DNA of 64,000 nucleotides from Aeromonas fluvialis (GCF_000819885.1 NZ_CDBO01000011.1:218833-282832); one strand, 5' to 3'. Positions 1-9,006 are shown, numbered from the stretch's first letter. Notes: generated from the sequence alone by a model not told the origin. Numbers and translations are program-made.

Positions 1-128
1 CTGCAGGTCGTCACCAGATCCACTTTCCCCGCCGTTTCATCTGGTTGCTGCGCCTGCTTGGTGCGCTGCCGGTGGGGCTCTGGCTGCGCCTTGGCCGCGC
101 ACTCGTATCGAAAGGAAGCCATTCATGA
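1..128 (+). CDS. 3' end of an upstream gene, probably a short-chain dehydrogenase (partial)
   Basis: An open frame enters from the left edge (codons begin at base 3) and stops at TGA 126-128, overlapping the next ATG as ATGA. The 41 visible residues are basic and hydrophobic (FIWLLRLLGALPVGLWLRLG), like the C-terminal tail of membrane-associated short-chain dehydrogenases. In related bacteria a short-chain dehydrogenase usually precedes the FAD oxidoreductase/DUF1365/CFA genes, and that context is the main reason for the name. The catalytic part lies outside the window, so the product is inferred. Confidence 0.5.
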   Translation, partial: AGRHQIHFPRRFIWLLRLLGALPVGLWLRLGRALVSKGSHS

Positions 129-1384
129 AGAAAAAGATCGCCATCGTCGGTTCAGGGATTTCGGGGCTCACCGCCGGTTTTCTGCTCCACAAACTCCATG
201 ACATAACCCTGTTCGAGGCGGCAACAACCCTGGGCGGTCACACCGCCACCGTCGATGTGAATCAGGCTGGACGCAGCTATGCCATCGACACCGGCTTTAT
301 CGTTTTCAACGATCGCACCTACCCCAACTTCTTGGCGTTGCTGGCGCGTATCGGCATGGCGCGGCAACCGGCCGAGATGAGCTTCTCGGTGAAGAGCCCT
401 GAGGGGCTGGAGTATAACGGCCACAATCTAGATACCCTGTTTGCCCAGCGCAGCAATCTGCTGAGTCCGCGCTTCTACGGCTTCGTCGCCGAGATCTTGC
501 GTTTCAACCGGGAGGCGCGGGCCTGGTTGGCTGATGGTCAACATCAGGGAGCCGGCTCCGAGCTGACCCTGGGGGACTTTCTGCTGGCAGGGGAGTTTAG
601 CGACTACTTCGCCCGCCACTACATCTTGCCGATGGGGGCGGCAATCTGGTCGTCGACGCTGGCCGATATGCGAGCCTTCCCACTTGGCTTCTTCCTGCGT
701 TTTTTTGCCAATCACGGTCTGCTCGATGTGGCAAATCGCCCCCAGTGGTACGTGATTCCAGGTGGCTCGCGGGAATATATCGGCCCCCTTACGGCGGGTT
801 GGCAGGCGCAGATCCGCCTCGCCTGTCCGGTGCAGAGCGCGCGGCGGGACGCGGACGGCGTGGTGATCGTGAGCAGTTACGGCGAGGAGCGGTTTGACGA
901 GGTGATCTTCGCCTGCCACAGCGATCAGGCGCTGGCGCTGCTGGCAGATCCCGACGAGCGGGAGCAGGCCATCCTCGGCGACATGCCCTATCAGGCCAAC
1001 GAAGTCTGGCTTCATACCGATGCCCGCTGCCTGCCCATCCGTCGCAAGGCATGGGCCAGCTGGAACTATCAGCTCGATGGCAACGACGAGGCGCGGCCGC
1101 TGGTGAGCTACAACATGAACATCCTGCAGGGGGTGAACTCGCCGGAGCCCTTCTGCGTCAGCCTCAATCCCAGGGGAAAGGTGGATGAGAGCAAGGTGCT
1201 GCGCCGCTTCGTCTACCACCATCCGGTGTTCAATCAAGCATCTATCGCTGCCCAGCAGCGTCGCGCGGAGATCTGCGGTCAGCAGCATACCCACTTCTGT
1301 GGCGCCTACTGGTACAACGGCTTCCATGAGGATGGGGTGCGCAGCGCACTGGATGTCGCCAGGCGCTTCGGAGCCGAGCTATGA
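125..1384 (+). CDS. FAD-dependent oxidoreductase (amine oxidase-like, NAD(P)-binding)
   Basis: This 419-residue protein opens with a dinucleotide-binding motif GSGISG at residues 9-14, followed by a FEAATTLGGHT segment typical of flavin amine oxidase/phytoene desaturase-like enzymes (COG2907). It has no signal peptide and is probably cytosolic. It overlaps the preceding stop by 4 bases and its own stop overlaps the DUF1365 start (TATGA), so the genes are translationally coupled. In Rhodobacter a homologous FAD protein sits with DUF1365 and a CFA-like methyltransferase in the RpoE-ChrR singlet-oxygen regulon, which is linked to unusual fatty acids. The substrate here is inferred to be a phospholipid acyl chain and is unproven. 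Confidence 0.85.
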   Translation: MKKKIAIVGSGISGLTAGFLLHKLHDITLFEAATTLGGHTATVDVNQAGRSYAIDTGFIVFNDRTYPNFLALLARIGMARQPAEMSFSVKSPEGLEYNGHNLDTLFAQRSNLLSPRFYGFVAEILRFNREARAWLADGQHQGAGSELTLGDFLLAGEFSDYFARHYILPMGAAIWSSTLADMRAFPLGFFLRFFANHGLLDVANRPQWYVIPGGSREYIGPLTAGWQAQIRLACPVQSARRDADGVVIVSSYGEERFDEVIFACHSDQALALLADPDEREQAILGDMPYQANEVWLHTDARCLPIRRKAWASWNYQLDGNDEARPLVSYNMNILQGVNSPEPFCVSLNPRGKVDESKVLRRFVYHHPVFNQASIAAQQRRAEICGQQHTHFCGAYWYNGFHEDGVRSALDVARRFGAEL

Positions 1385-2163
1385 ACGGCGTCACCGTGGC
1401 CACCGACCATCAACGTGCCGGCGAACTGGCTGACGTCACCAGCGCCATCTGGCAGGGATCGGTGCGCCATCGCCGTTTTGCGCCGCGGGCCCACGCCTTC
1501 TCCTACAGCCTCTTTATGCTGGGACTGGACCTCGACGAGCTACCGCGGATCGCGCAGGGATGCTGGTTCGGGGTGGAACGGGCGGGGCTGCTCTCGTTTC
1601 ACCGCCATGACTATCTCAAGGGCAGTGAGGGGAGTCTCAAACAGGCGGTGTGGCAGAAGGTGAGCGAACTGGGTGGCGATGCCGACTCCGAAGGGCGGGT
1701 GCTGCTGCTCGGCAATGTGCGCTGTCTGGGATTCTACTTCAGCCCGGTCAACTTCTACTTCTGCTACCGGCAGGGCGAGGCGCGCTATCTGCTGGCTGAG
1801 GTGTCGAACACCCCCTGGAACGAGCGTCACTACTACCTGCTGGATCTGGCGGCGCTGGCGCCCCATGACAAGGATTTTCACGTCTCCCCCTTTATGGGGC
1901 TGGCGATGCGTTATCACTGGCGGATCAGGCCGCCCGCGCAGGAGACACTGATCCATATCGAGAGTCATCCCGTATCCGGTGAAGCCAAGCTGTTTGACGC
2001 AACCCTGGCGCTCACTCGCCAGCCGTTGTCGCGCAAGGGGCTGGTGGCCCTGCTCGCACGTTGGCCCTGGATGACCATGAAGGTGCTGATCGGGATCTAC
2101 TGGCAGGCCCTGCGTCTTTTTATCAAACGAACACCGCTATTTACCCATCCGGAGAGCCGCTAA
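1381..2163 (+). CDS. DUF1365 family protein
   Basis: The 260-residue product has the DUF1365 hallmarks: an N-terminal GSVRHRRFAPRAHAF segment followed by a DLDEL stretch, a central FYFSPVNFYFCY motif, and FHVSPFMG further on. The family has no firmly assigned reaction. It is nearly always found between a flavin oxidoreductase and a CFA-like methyltransferase, as here, so a role in modifying membrane fatty acids is likely. The start at 1381 overlaps the previous stop, and the stop TAA at 2161-2163 overlaps the next ATG (TAATG). Confidence 0.88.
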   Translation: MNGVTVATDHQRAGELADVTSAIWQGSVRHRRFAPRAHAFSYSLFMLGLDLDELPRIAQGCWFGVERAGLLSFHRHDYLKGSEGSLKQAVWQKVSELGGDADSEGRVLLLGNVRCLGFYFSPVNFYFCYRQGEARYLLAEVSNTPWNERHYYLLDLAALAPHDKDFHVSPFMGLAMRYHWRIRPPAQETLIHIESHPVSGEAKLFDATLALTRQPLSRKGLVALLARWPWMTMKVLIGIYWQALRLFIKRTPLFTHPESR

Positions 2164-3419
2164 TGGAACTTGCTCAATCTACCCTCTCAGCCTCATTCAT
2201 CGATAAAAGTGCAAGGCAACTGCTGCTCAAGCTGCTGGGACGTCTAGAACATGGCCAGCTACTGCTGCGGGATGGTGGTGAGCGCCACCGCTTTGGTGTA
2301 GCGGGCACCGATCTGCACGCCGAACTGGTGGTGCAGGATCCGGCTTTTTATCGTCGCCTGTTGCTCGGTGGCAGCATCGCAGCCGGGGAGACCTGGGTGG
2401 AGGGGCTCTGGACCAGCCCGGATCCGGTGGCGCTGGTGCGGCTGCTGGCCCGCAACCTGACGCTGCTCGACTCCCTTGAGCGGCGCCTCGGCTGGCTCAG
2501 TTTCCCTTTCAACAAGGTACGTCACTGGCGGAGTCGCAATACTCTGACCGGTTCGCGCGCCAACATCGCCGCTCACTACGATCTCGGCAACACCCTCTAT
2601 CAGGGGTTTCTCGACAGCCATATGCAGTACTCGAGCGCCATCTATCCGAGCGCCGAGGCCACTCTCGAAGAGGGACAGCAGGCCAAGCTGCGCACCATCT
2701 GTGAGCGGCTGGAACTGGGGCCTGACGATCATCTGCTGGAGATCGGCACCGGCTGGGGGGGCCTCGCTGTCTATGCCGCCCGCCACTACGGCTGTCGGGT
2801 GACTACCACCACCATCTCCCGGGCTCAGCACGACTATGCCAAGCAGTGGATTGAGCGGGAGGGGCTGGGGGATCGCATCACCTTGCTGCTGGAGGATTAC
2901 CGCAAGCTGGAGGGCACCTATGACAAGCTGGTCTCTATCGAGATGATTGAGGCGGTGGGTCACGCCTTCCTGCCCGACTATTTCCGCCAGTTGTCACGGC
3001 TGCTCAAGCCCGGTGGCCGCCTGCTCATTCAGGCCATCACCATCGCCGATCAGCGCCATGCCCAGTATCTGCGCGGGGTTGATTTCATCCAGCGCTACAT
3101 CTTCCCCGGTGGCTGCCTGCCGAGCGTCTCCCAGATGGCGGGGTTGCTGGCGAGGGAGACCGACATGCAACTGGTGCGGTTGCACGATCACGGCCATCAC
3201 TATGCCCGCACCCTGGCTCACTGGTGCGAGCGCTTTCTGGCGCTGGCGCCCGAGCTGCCCAAGCTCGGTTACAGCCAGGATTTCATCCGGTTGTGGCACT
3301 TCTATTTTGCCTATTGCGAGGGGGGATTCTGGGAGCGCACTATCAGCCTGGTTCAGTTGGAGGCCGCCAAGCCGGGGCCAGCTGGCTGGTCCGGTGATGT
3401 GCCAGTAAGCGGTCACTGA
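2163..3419 (+). CDS. Cyclopropane-fatty-acid synthase family SAM methyltransferase
   Basis: The 418-residue protein (start ATG 2163, fused to the previous stop as TAATG; a longer frame exists upstream but would overlap DUF1365 by about 100 bases) carries the CFA-family SAM motif EIGTGWGG at residues 193-200. It also has the conserved C-terminal RYIFPGGCLPS and an ERFLAL segment. It would transfer a carbon from S-adenosylmethionine to unsaturated phospholipid acyl chains. One feature departs from CFA synthase: where the E. coli enzyme has LLHTIG, with its active-site His, this protein has LIQAIT with Gln at residue 290. That and the operon partners suggest a methylase acting in a multi-step lipid modification rather than a classical CFA synthase. 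Confidence 0.85.
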   Translation: MELAQSTLSASFIDKSARQLLLKLLGRLEHGQLLLRDGGERHRFGVAGTDLHAELVVQDPAFYRRLLLGGSIAAGETWVEGLWTSPDPVALVRLLARNLTLLDSLERRLGWLSFPFNKVRHWRSRNTLTGSRANIAAHYDLGNTLYQGFLDSHMQYSSAIYPSAEATLEEGQQAKLRTICERLELGPDDHLLEIGTGWGGLAVYAARHYGCRVTTTTISRAQHDYAKQWIEREGLGDRITLLLEDYRKLEGTYDKLVSIEMIEAVGHAFLPDYFRQLSRLLKPGGRLLIQAITIADQRHAQYLRGVDFIQRYIFPGGCLPSVSQMAGLLARETDMQLVRLHDHGHHYARTLAHWCERFLALAPELPKLGYSQDFIRLWHFYFAYCEGGFWERTISLVQLEAAKPGPAGWSGDVPVSGH

Positions 3420-3421
3420 CC

Positions 3422-3895
3422 ATGTGGCAGTGGGCTCACCTGCTGGGGTTCAACCTCTACTGGTTGCTGGCGGTGAAGTGGCAGCAGCCGGGCCCGCTGC
3501 TGGCAATGTTGCTGCTGCACTTTCTCTTCTCACCCTGCCGCCAGCGTGACTGGCGGCTGCTCCCCATCGCGGTGGCCGGCTGTCTGCTGGATGCGCTGCT
3601 CTGGCAGATCGGCGTGTTCCGGTTCCCGTCCGGTTTTCCCCTCTGGTTGGTCCTGCTCTGGCTCGGTTTTGCCCTCACCCTCTCCCATGGATTGCGCTGG
3701 CTGCTGCGCTTGCCCCGCTGGCAGCAGGCGCTGTTTGGCGTGTTTGGCGGTGCCTCCTCCTATGTGGCGGGCGCCGCTATGGGGGCAGTAGACTTACCCT
3801 GGGGCATCTGGGTCAGTACAGCGTTGCTGGCTGTGATCTGGATGTGGTGGTTACCCGTACTACTGTGGGTAATGGTCAAGCTGGAGGGTGAATGA
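3422..3895 (+). CDS. DUF2878 family integral membrane protein
   Basis: The 157-residue product is almost entirely hydrophobic, with about five predicted membrane segments rich in Trp and Leu and a short basic loop (SPCRQRDW) after the first two. It resembles DUF2878, a family seen with CFA-like methyltransferases and the lipoprotein DUF3833. No function is known. It starts 2 bases after the methyltransferase stop, and its stop overlaps the next ATG by 4 bases (ATGA), so it belongs to the same operon. Confidence 0.8.
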   Translation: MWQWAHLLGFNLYWLLAVKWQQPGPLLAMLLLHFLFSPCRQRDWRLLPIAVAGCLLDALLWQIGVFRFPSGFPLWLVLLWLGFALTLSHGLRWLLRLPRWQQALFGVFGGASSYVAGAAMGAVDLPWGIWVSTALLAVIWMWWLPVLLWVMVKLEGE

Positions 3896-4116
3896 TGACA
3901 AACACCTTTTCGACCGACTCGTTGCTGTTTTCCAAATGGACCAAAGAGAGCCAGCATGAGCTGACAGATCGCTTCTATCTGGTGGTTGCCTGCCAGCGGG
4001 ATGCGCAGGGGCAGCTGGTGCAGGTGGTGATGCAGGAGATCAACACCCTGCAGGAACAGGAGATGGACTGGCATGAACTGGAAGACCCCAACCACTGGCA
4101 TATGGGGTGGAATTAA
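3892..4116 (+). CDS. TIGR02450 family Trp-rich small protein
   Basis: This 74-residue protein matches the small Trp-rich family TIGR02450: an N-terminal LLFSKWT motif, a central RFYLVV strand and a C-terminal DWHELEDPNHWHMGW. The function is unknown. The start at 3892 is chosen over the ATG at 3895 because it forms an ATGA overlap with the DUF2878 stop and has a GGAGGG ribosome site just upstream. Its last 44 bases overlap the next gene in another frame. Confidence 0.8.
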   Translation: MMTNTFSTDSLLFSKWTKESQHELTDRFYLVVACQRDAQGQLVQVVMQEINTLQEQEMDWHELEDPNHWHMGWN

Positions 4117-4615
4117 CCCGCTGCTGCTGGCGTTTACGCTCTTGGCTGCAACCGCAGTGCAGGCTTCTGCCGCTCCTTGGCAGCAGCTGCGCCCGGTCGG
4201 GCAGGGGGAAATGAACTGGCTCTGGTTAAAGCTCTATGATGCCACCCTCTACAGTGCGAGTGGGCGCTATCAGCCCGGTCACTATCCGCAGGCCCTGACC
4301 CTCACCTATGCCAGATCCATCGAGCGGGAAGATCTGCTGAGCGCTACCGCCGCTGAGTGGCAACGACTCGGTCTTGGCACTGACGCCGAGCGTCAGAGCT
4401 GGCTCGGTCAGCTCGCTGCACTCTGGCCCGATGTGCAGGCGGGCGATCGGCTGACCTTCTATGTCGACAAGGGCGGGGCAGGCCACTTCTGGTGGCAGGA
4501 TAAGCCCCTCGGCACCCTGGCCGATCCGCAGTTTTCTGCCGCCTTCCTCGCCATCTGGCTGGCTGACAACAGCCGCGACCCCGCCCTAACCCGCCGCCTG
4601 CGTGGCCAACCCTGA
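4073..4615 (+). CDS. Chalcone isomerase-like periplasmic protein
   Basis: The 180-residue product has a hydrophobic N-terminal segment (LLLAFTLLAATAVQASA) that reads as a signal peptide, then a region like the bacterial chalcone isomerase-like family (PF16036), with NWLWLKLYDATLYSASGRY. Bacterial members are not known to isomerise chalcones and may bind fatty acids. The only ATG that keeps the signal peptide is at 4073, inside the previous gene; the family and the operon support the call, but the exact start is uncertain. Confidence 0.72.
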   Translation: MNWKTPTTGIWGGINPLLLAFTLLAATAVQASAAPWQQLRPVGQGEMNWLWLKLYDATLYSASGRYQPGHYPQALTLTYARSIEREDLLSATAAEWQRLGLGTDAERQSWLGQLAALWPDVQAGDRLTFYVDKGGAGHFWWQDKPLGTLADPQFSAAFLAIWLADNSRDPALTRRLRGQP

Positions 4616-4629
4616 ACATGGAGTCTCTG

Positions 4630-5169
4630 ATGTCTTTCTATCGTGCATATCGCTGGTTGCTGTTGCTCCCCTTTTTGCTGCTGAGCGGCTGTGGCGCCAC
4701 CCTCGATGACTATCAGGGGCAGGGGCCAAACTGGGATCTCGCCCGTTTCTTCAACGGCAAGCTGGTGGCTCACGGCCTGGTGACCGACCGCAGCGGTGAA
4801 GTGACCAGTCGCTTTCGGGTCGAGATGGTGGGGCGCTGGCAGGATGGCAAGGGGGAGCTGTTCGAGCAGTTCTACTTTGACGATGGCCGTCAGCAGACCC
4901 GCACCTGGTATCTGAGCAAGGGGGCTGATGGTCACTGGCGCGGTACCGCTTCTGATGTGGTGGGTGAGGCGGTGGGTAAAACCCAAGGGTTTGCTCTCAA
5001 CTGGCGTTATCAGCTCGATCTGGCGCTGCCGGATGGCGAGGTGGTGCGGGTGAGCTTCGATGACTGGATGTACCTGCTGGATGAGGATCGCCTGATCAAT
5101 CGTGCCGAGATCAGCAAGTTCGGTATCCATCTTGGTGAGGTGATCCTCTATATTGAACGTCTGCCCTGA
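4630..5169 (+). CDS. DUF3833 family lipoprotein
   Basis: The 179-residue protein begins with a lipoprotein signal (WLLLLPFLLLSGC), with the lipobox Cys in LLSGC, followed by a beta-rich region with the DUF3833 pattern (FFNGKLVAHGLVTDRSG, then EQFYFDDGR, then a DDWMYLLDE motif). It is probably anchored in a membrane facing the periplasm. The start at 4630 is preferred over the ATG at 4618 because GGAG lies 6 bases upstream. It ends the operon, just before a strong terminator. Confidence 0.85.
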   Translation: MSFYRAYRWLLLLPFLLLSGCGATLDDYQGQGPNWDLARFFNGKLVAHGLVTDRSGEVTSRFRVEMVGRWQDGKGELFEQFYFDDGRQQTRTWYLSKGADGHWRGTASDVVGEAVGKTQGFALNWRYQLDLALPDGEVVRVSFDDWMYLLDEDRLINRAEISKFGIHLGEVILYIERLP

Positions 5170-5195
5170 CCATTAACGAAAGATAACGGCCAGTA

Positions 5196-5220
5196 AAAAG
5201 CGCGCCGAGGGCGCGCTTTT
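5196..5220. terminator. Bidirectional rho-independent terminator
   Basis: A perfect 11-bp stem (AAAAGCGCGCC with its complement, loop GAG) is flanked by T-runs on both strands. It ends the plus-strand lipid operon and the minus-strand nqr operon, which converge here. Confidence 0.9.
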
Positions 5221-5242
5221 ATTTATGGCAAAATCAGAGTCA

Positions 5243-5467
5243 TCAGATGATGCGGTTCTCTTCCAGCATCTTGCGACGGGCCTCTTCCTTGGCCATCTTC
5301 TTCTTGCGGTTGTCGCAGGGTTCCGGGCAATCGCACTCTTTCTCGATGCCGACGCTACCCAGACCGCCACAGGAACCGGAGATGGTCTTCTTCTGGAAGA
5401 TATAACCGATAGCCATGGCGGCTATCACCAGCATGAATACCCCGAAGGTGATCAGAAAAATCTGCAT
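5243..5467 (-). CDS. nqrM: Na+-NQR maturation protein NqrM
   Basis: A 74-residue protein with one N-terminal membrane segment (FLITFGVFMLVIAAMAIGYIF) followed by a Cys-rich region (SCGG, then ECDCPEPC) and a charged tail. This is the DUF539/NqrM pattern. The family is needed to assemble the iron centre bound by NqrD and NqrE, with the cysteines thought to deliver iron. It lies directly downstream of apbE and is the last gene of the nqr operon. Confidence 0.92.
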   Translation of the reverse strand: MQIFLITFGVFMLVIAAMAIGYIFQKKTISGSCGGLGSVGIEKECDCPEPCDNRKKKMAKEEARRKMLEENRII

Positions 5468-5476
5468 CTCTACCTC

Positions 5477-6514
5477 TTACTTCTTGACCAGATAGGGCTT
5501 GAAGGCATCGGAGTAAGCCTCTTCAAAGCCGTTGTCCGTCTTGGTGATCACGAAGATCGCCAGGCCGCGCTCATTGGCATAGGCCAGGCTCTTCTCGGTC
5601 CCCATCACCATAAACACGGTGGCCAGCCCGTCTGCGGTCATGCAGGAGGGGTGGATCACGGTGACCGACACCAGACGGTGCTGGATCGGCTTGCCGCTGC
5701 GCGGATCTATGGTGTGGGAGAAGCGTTGACCATCCAGTTCATAGTAGTTGCGGTAATCGCCGGAGGTAGCAACCCCGTTGTCACCGGGAACGATCACCTC
5801 TTGCACCGTGCCGGTGCCTGCGGTGGGTTTCTCGATAGCGACCCGCCAGGGATTACCCTTGCCGTTGACGCCATTGATCCTCAGCTCACCGCCGATTTCA
5901 ACCAGATAGTTGCGGGCCCCCATAGATTCTAGGTATTCAGCCACCTTGTCCACACCAAAGCCCTTGGCGATGGCGGAGAGATCCACGTAGAGATCCGGCA
6001 CATCTTTTTGCAGGGTGTCGGCATCCACCGAGGTGATGACGTGCAGGTTGCCAAGTCCGGTCTTCTGGCGAGTCTGGGTGATCAGCTCGTCGCTCGGCAC
6101 CTTGGTTGGCCGTTTGTCCGGGCCAAAGCCCCACAGATTGACCAAGGGGCCCACGGTGACGTCCAGCGCCCCCTGGCTCTCACGGCCAATGTGAATGGCC
6201 TCTGTGACGACCCGTGCGGTATCGCGGGAGACCACTACCGGTTTGTTGTCACGGCTCTGGTTGAAGCGCGACAGTTCGGAATCGGGGCGATAGGTCGACA
6301 TCTGATCGTTGACCCGCTCCAGCAAGACATCCACCTCAGCTTGAAGCTTGGCCGGATCGCTGATGGCGCTGTCCGCCACCTTGATGGAGTAATAAGTACC
6401 CATGGTGCTACCGGTGATCTGGATCTCCGGTTTGGATTGGACCGTCTCCTGACCGCACCCAGTCAAGAAAAAGGCTAGCCCGAAGGCTAGCCAGGTCTTT
6501 ACAACACTGTGCAT
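5477..6514 (-). CDS. apbE: FAD:protein FMN transferase ApbE
   Basis: The 345-residue lipoprotein (signal with lipobox LTGC near residue 20) has the ApbE fold signatures GSTMGTYYSIK, GPLVNLWGFGP and a C-terminal GLATVFMVMG. It transfers FMN from FAD onto threonines of NqrB and NqrC, working on the periplasmic side. The two acceptor motifs are present in nqrB and nqrC of this operon. It follows nqrF by only 3 bases and precedes nqrM by 9, so it is co-transcribed. Confidence 0.95.
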   Translation of the reverse strand: MHSVVKTWLAFGLAFFLTGCGQETVQSKPEIQITGSTMGTYYSIKVADSAISDPAKLQAEVDVLLERVNDQMSTYRPDSELSRFNQSRDNKPVVVSRDTARVVTEAIHIGRESQGALDVTVGPLVNLWGFGPDKRPTKVPSDELITQTRQKTGLGNLHVITSVDADTLQKDVPDLYVDLSAIAKGFGVDKVAEYLESMGARNYLVEIGGELRINGVNGKGNPWRVAIEKPTAGTGTVQEVIVPGDNGVATSGDYRNYYELDGQRFSHTIDPRSGKPIQHRLVSVTVIHPSCMTADGLATVFMVMGTEKSLAYANERGLAIFVITKTDNGFEEAYSDAFKPYLVKK

Positions 6515-6517
6515 GGA

Positions 6518-7741
6518 TTAACCACCAAAGTCATCCAGCAGGATGTTTTCGTCTTCAACGCCCAGATCTTTGAGCATGTTGATGACGGCAGCGTTCATCA
6601 CCGGAGGTCCACACATGTAGAACTCGCAATCTTCCGGTGCCTCGTGGTTCTTGAGATAGCTCTCGTAAAGCACGTTGTGGATGAAGCCGGTGTAGCCGTC
6701 CCAGTTGTCTTCCGGTTGCGGATCAGACAGGGCGACGTTCCAGGTGAAGTTCTCGTTCTCGGCGGCGAGCATGTCAAAGTCTTCGACATAGAACATTTCG
6801 CGCTTGGAACGGGCACCGTACCAGAAGCTCATCTTGCGCTTGGACTTCAGGCGACGCAGCTGGTCGAAGATATGGGAACGCATCGGCGCCATACCTGCAC
6901 CACCACCGATGAATACCATTTCGGCATCGGTCTCTTTGGCAAAGAACTCACCGAACGGACCTGAGATGGTCACCTTGTCGCCAGCCTTCAGGCTGAAGAT
7001 GTAGGAGGACATCTGGCCCGGAGGGGCAGTCCAGTTGCTCGGGGGCGGGGTCGCGATACGCACGTTCAGCATGATGATGCCGAACTCTTCCGGATAGTTG
7101 GCCATGGAGTAGGCACGGATGATCGGCTCATCGACCTTGGACTCCAGCTCAAAGATCTTGAAGCGATCCCAGTCACCGCGATACTCCTCGGGAATATCGA
7201 AGTTCTTGTAGTGCACGTGGTGAGCCGGGGCTTCAATCTGGATATAACCACCGGCGCGGAACGGTACGCTCTCGCCATCGGGGATCTGCAGCTTGAGCTC
7301 CTTGATGAAGGTGGCCTTGTTATCGTTGGAGATAACAGTACATTCCCACTTCTTCACCCCGAAGATCTCTTCCGGCAGTTCGATATCCATGTCGGAGCGC
7401 ACGGTAACCTGACAGGCCAGACGCTCGCCATGACGGGCTTCGCCCTTGCTGATGTGATCCAGTTCGGTCGGCAGAATGTCGCCGCCACCGGATTTCACCC
7501 GTACCTTGCACTGGCCGCAGGAGCCACCGCCGCCACAGGCGGAGGAGACAAAAATACCGCTACCAGCCAAGGCGCCCAACAGCTTACCACCCGCAGGACC
7601 AACCACAGCCTTGGCCGGGTCACCATTGATGCTGATTGTCACGTCGCCCGCGGTCACCAGCTTGGACTTGGCGAACAGAATGACTGCCACCAGTGCCAGC
7701 AGGATCACGGTAAACATGACCACACCCAAAATAATTTCCAT
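6518..7741 (-). CDS. nqrF: Na+-NQR subunit F (NADH-oxidising)
   Basis: The 407-residue subunit has an N-terminal membrane helix, a 2Fe-2S ferredoxin domain with the Cys cluster [10 protein letters not shown] and a later LACQ, an FAD-binding domain ([11 protein letters not shown]) and a C-terminal NADH-binding domain ending in DDFGG. It takes electrons from NADH into the pump. Length and order match Vibrio NqrF. Confidence 0.97.
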   Translation of the reverse strand: MEIILGVVMFTVILLALVAVILFAKSKLVTAGDVTISINGDPAKAVVGPAGGKLLGALAGSGIFVSSACGGGGSCGQCKVRVKSGGGDILPTELDHISKGEARHGERLACQVTVRSDMDIELPEEIFGVKKWECTVISNDNKATFIKELKLQIPDGESVPFRAGGYIQIEAPAHHVHYKNFDIPEEYRGDWDRFKIFELESKVDEPIIRAYSMANYPEEFGIIMLNVRIATPPPSNWTAPPGQMSSYIFSLKAGDKVTISGPFGEFFAKETDAEMVFIGGGAGMAPMRSHIFDQLRRLKSKRKMSFWYGARSKREMFYVEDFDMLAAENENFTWNVALSDPQPEDNWDGYTGFIHNVLYESYLKNHEAPEDCEFYMCGPPVMNAAVINMLKDLGVEDENILLDDFGG

Positions 7742-7773
7742 CTATCGTTCCTTTCTGATTGCAGGAAAGCCGA

Positions 7774-8370
7774 TTACAGGGAGATACCAGAGAAGGACAT
7801 AAAGCCCAGCGCCATCAGACCGGCGGTGATGAAGGTGATGCCCAGACCACGCAGGCCTTCCGGAACATCGGAGTACTTCATCTTCTCGCGGATACCCGCC
7901 AGCGCAACGATCGCCAGCATCCAGCCTGCACCTGAGCCCACGCCGTAGACCACAGACTCCACGAAGGTGTAGTCACGCTGCACCATGAAGGAGACGCCAC
8001 CGAAGATGGCGCAGTTCACGGTGATGAGCGGCAGGAAGATACCCAGCGCGTTGTAGAGCGCCGGGAAGTACTTGTCCAGCGCCATCTCCAGGATCTGTAC
8101 CAGCGCCGCGATCACCCCGATAAAGGTGATAAAGCTCAGGAAGCTCAGATCCAGGTTAGGGGAGAGGGCATCGGCCTTCAGCACGTAGTTGTAGATCAGG
8201 TTGTTGACCGGTACGGCGATGGTTTGCACCACGATAACGGCAATACCAAGACCCATGGAGGTCTTTACCTTCTTGGACACCGCCAGGAAGGTACACATCC
8301 CCAGGAAGAAGGAGAGTGCCAGGTTTTCGATGAAGATCGATTTAATCAACAGACTCAGATAGTGTTCCAT
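7774..8370 (-). CDS. nqrE: Na+-NQR subunit E
   Basis: The 198-residue integral membrane subunit is related to NqrD and RnfA. It has about six hydrophobic helices, including [15 protein letters not shown] and [11 protein letters not shown], whose cysteines match those that help bind the intramembrane iron centre with NqrD. It lies 3 bases after nqrD and 32 bases before nqrF. Confidence 0.96.
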   Translation of the reverse strand: MEHYLSLLIKSIFIENLALSFFLGMCTFLAVSKKVKTSMGLGIAVIVVQTIAVPVNNLIYNYVLKADALSPNLDLSFLSFITFIGVIAALVQILEMALDKYFPALYNALGIFLPLITVNCAIFGGVSFMVQRDYTFVESVVYGVGSGAGWMLAIVALAGIREKMKYSDVPEGLRGLGITFITAGLMALGFMSFSGISL

Positions 8371-8373
8371 ACC

Positions 8374-9006
8374 TTAATCCTTCGCCTCCACCTGCTTGGG
8401 ATCCTTGGTGCGCACGCCCCAGATGATCAGACCAATGATGAAGAATGCACTCGGCGGCAGCAGCAGCAGACCGTTGGGTACATACCAGCCACCGTTGTTC
8501 ACCAGCGGCAGCAGCTCGATGCCGAACCAGGTGCCGGAGCCCAGCAGTTCACGCACGGTCGCAACGCTCAGCAGAATGGCGCCATAGCCCAGACCGTTGC
8601 CGATACCATCCAGGAAGGAGGGGAGCGGCGCGCTCTTCATGGCGTAGGCTTCGGCGCGGCCCATCACGATACAGTTGGTGATGATGAGGCCGACGAATAC
8701 CGACAGCTGCTTGGATATGTCATAGGCATACGCCTTGAGCACCTGGTCAACCACGATAACCAGCGAGGCGATGATCGCCATCTGGGCAATGATCCGCACG
8801 CTGTTCGGGATCTGGTTGCGGATCAGGGAGATGAACAGGTTTGAGAACGCGGTGACCGCTATGACCGCGAGGGTCATTACAAACGCTGTCTTCATCTGGC
8901 TGGTAACCGCCAGTGCGGAACAGACACCCAGCACCTGCAAGGCGATGGGGTTGTTGCCCAGCACTGGAGTCAACAGCAACTTTTTCATTTCGCTCTTGTC
9001 AGCCAT
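8374..9006 (-). CDS. nqrD: Na+-NQR subunit D
   Basis: The 210-residue multi-helix membrane subunit includes [15 protein letters not shown] and [16 protein letters not shown], the two Cys-containing helices that pair with NqrE. The start at 9006 (MADKSEMKK) has an AGGAGA ribosome site and fits homologues; a longer frame to 9075 would run into nqrC. It overlaps the end of nqrC by 8 bases. Confidence 0.96.
   Translation of the reverse strand: MADKSEMKKLLLTPVLGNNPIALQVLGVCSALAVTSQMKTAFVMTLAVIAVTAFSNLFISLIRNQIPNSVRIIAQMAIIASLVIVVDQVLKAYAYDISKQLSVFVGLIITNCIVMGRAEAYAMKSAPLPSFLDGIGNGLGYGAILLSVATVRELLGSGTWFGIELLPLVNNGGWYVPNGLLLLPPSAFFIIGLIIWGVRTKDPKQVEAKD

Noticed and set aside
2164-2192. Sigma-E-like GGAACTT at the start of the methyltransferase gene
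   Set aside because: It is the coding sequence for the first residues, and no suitable -10 follows at the right spacing.
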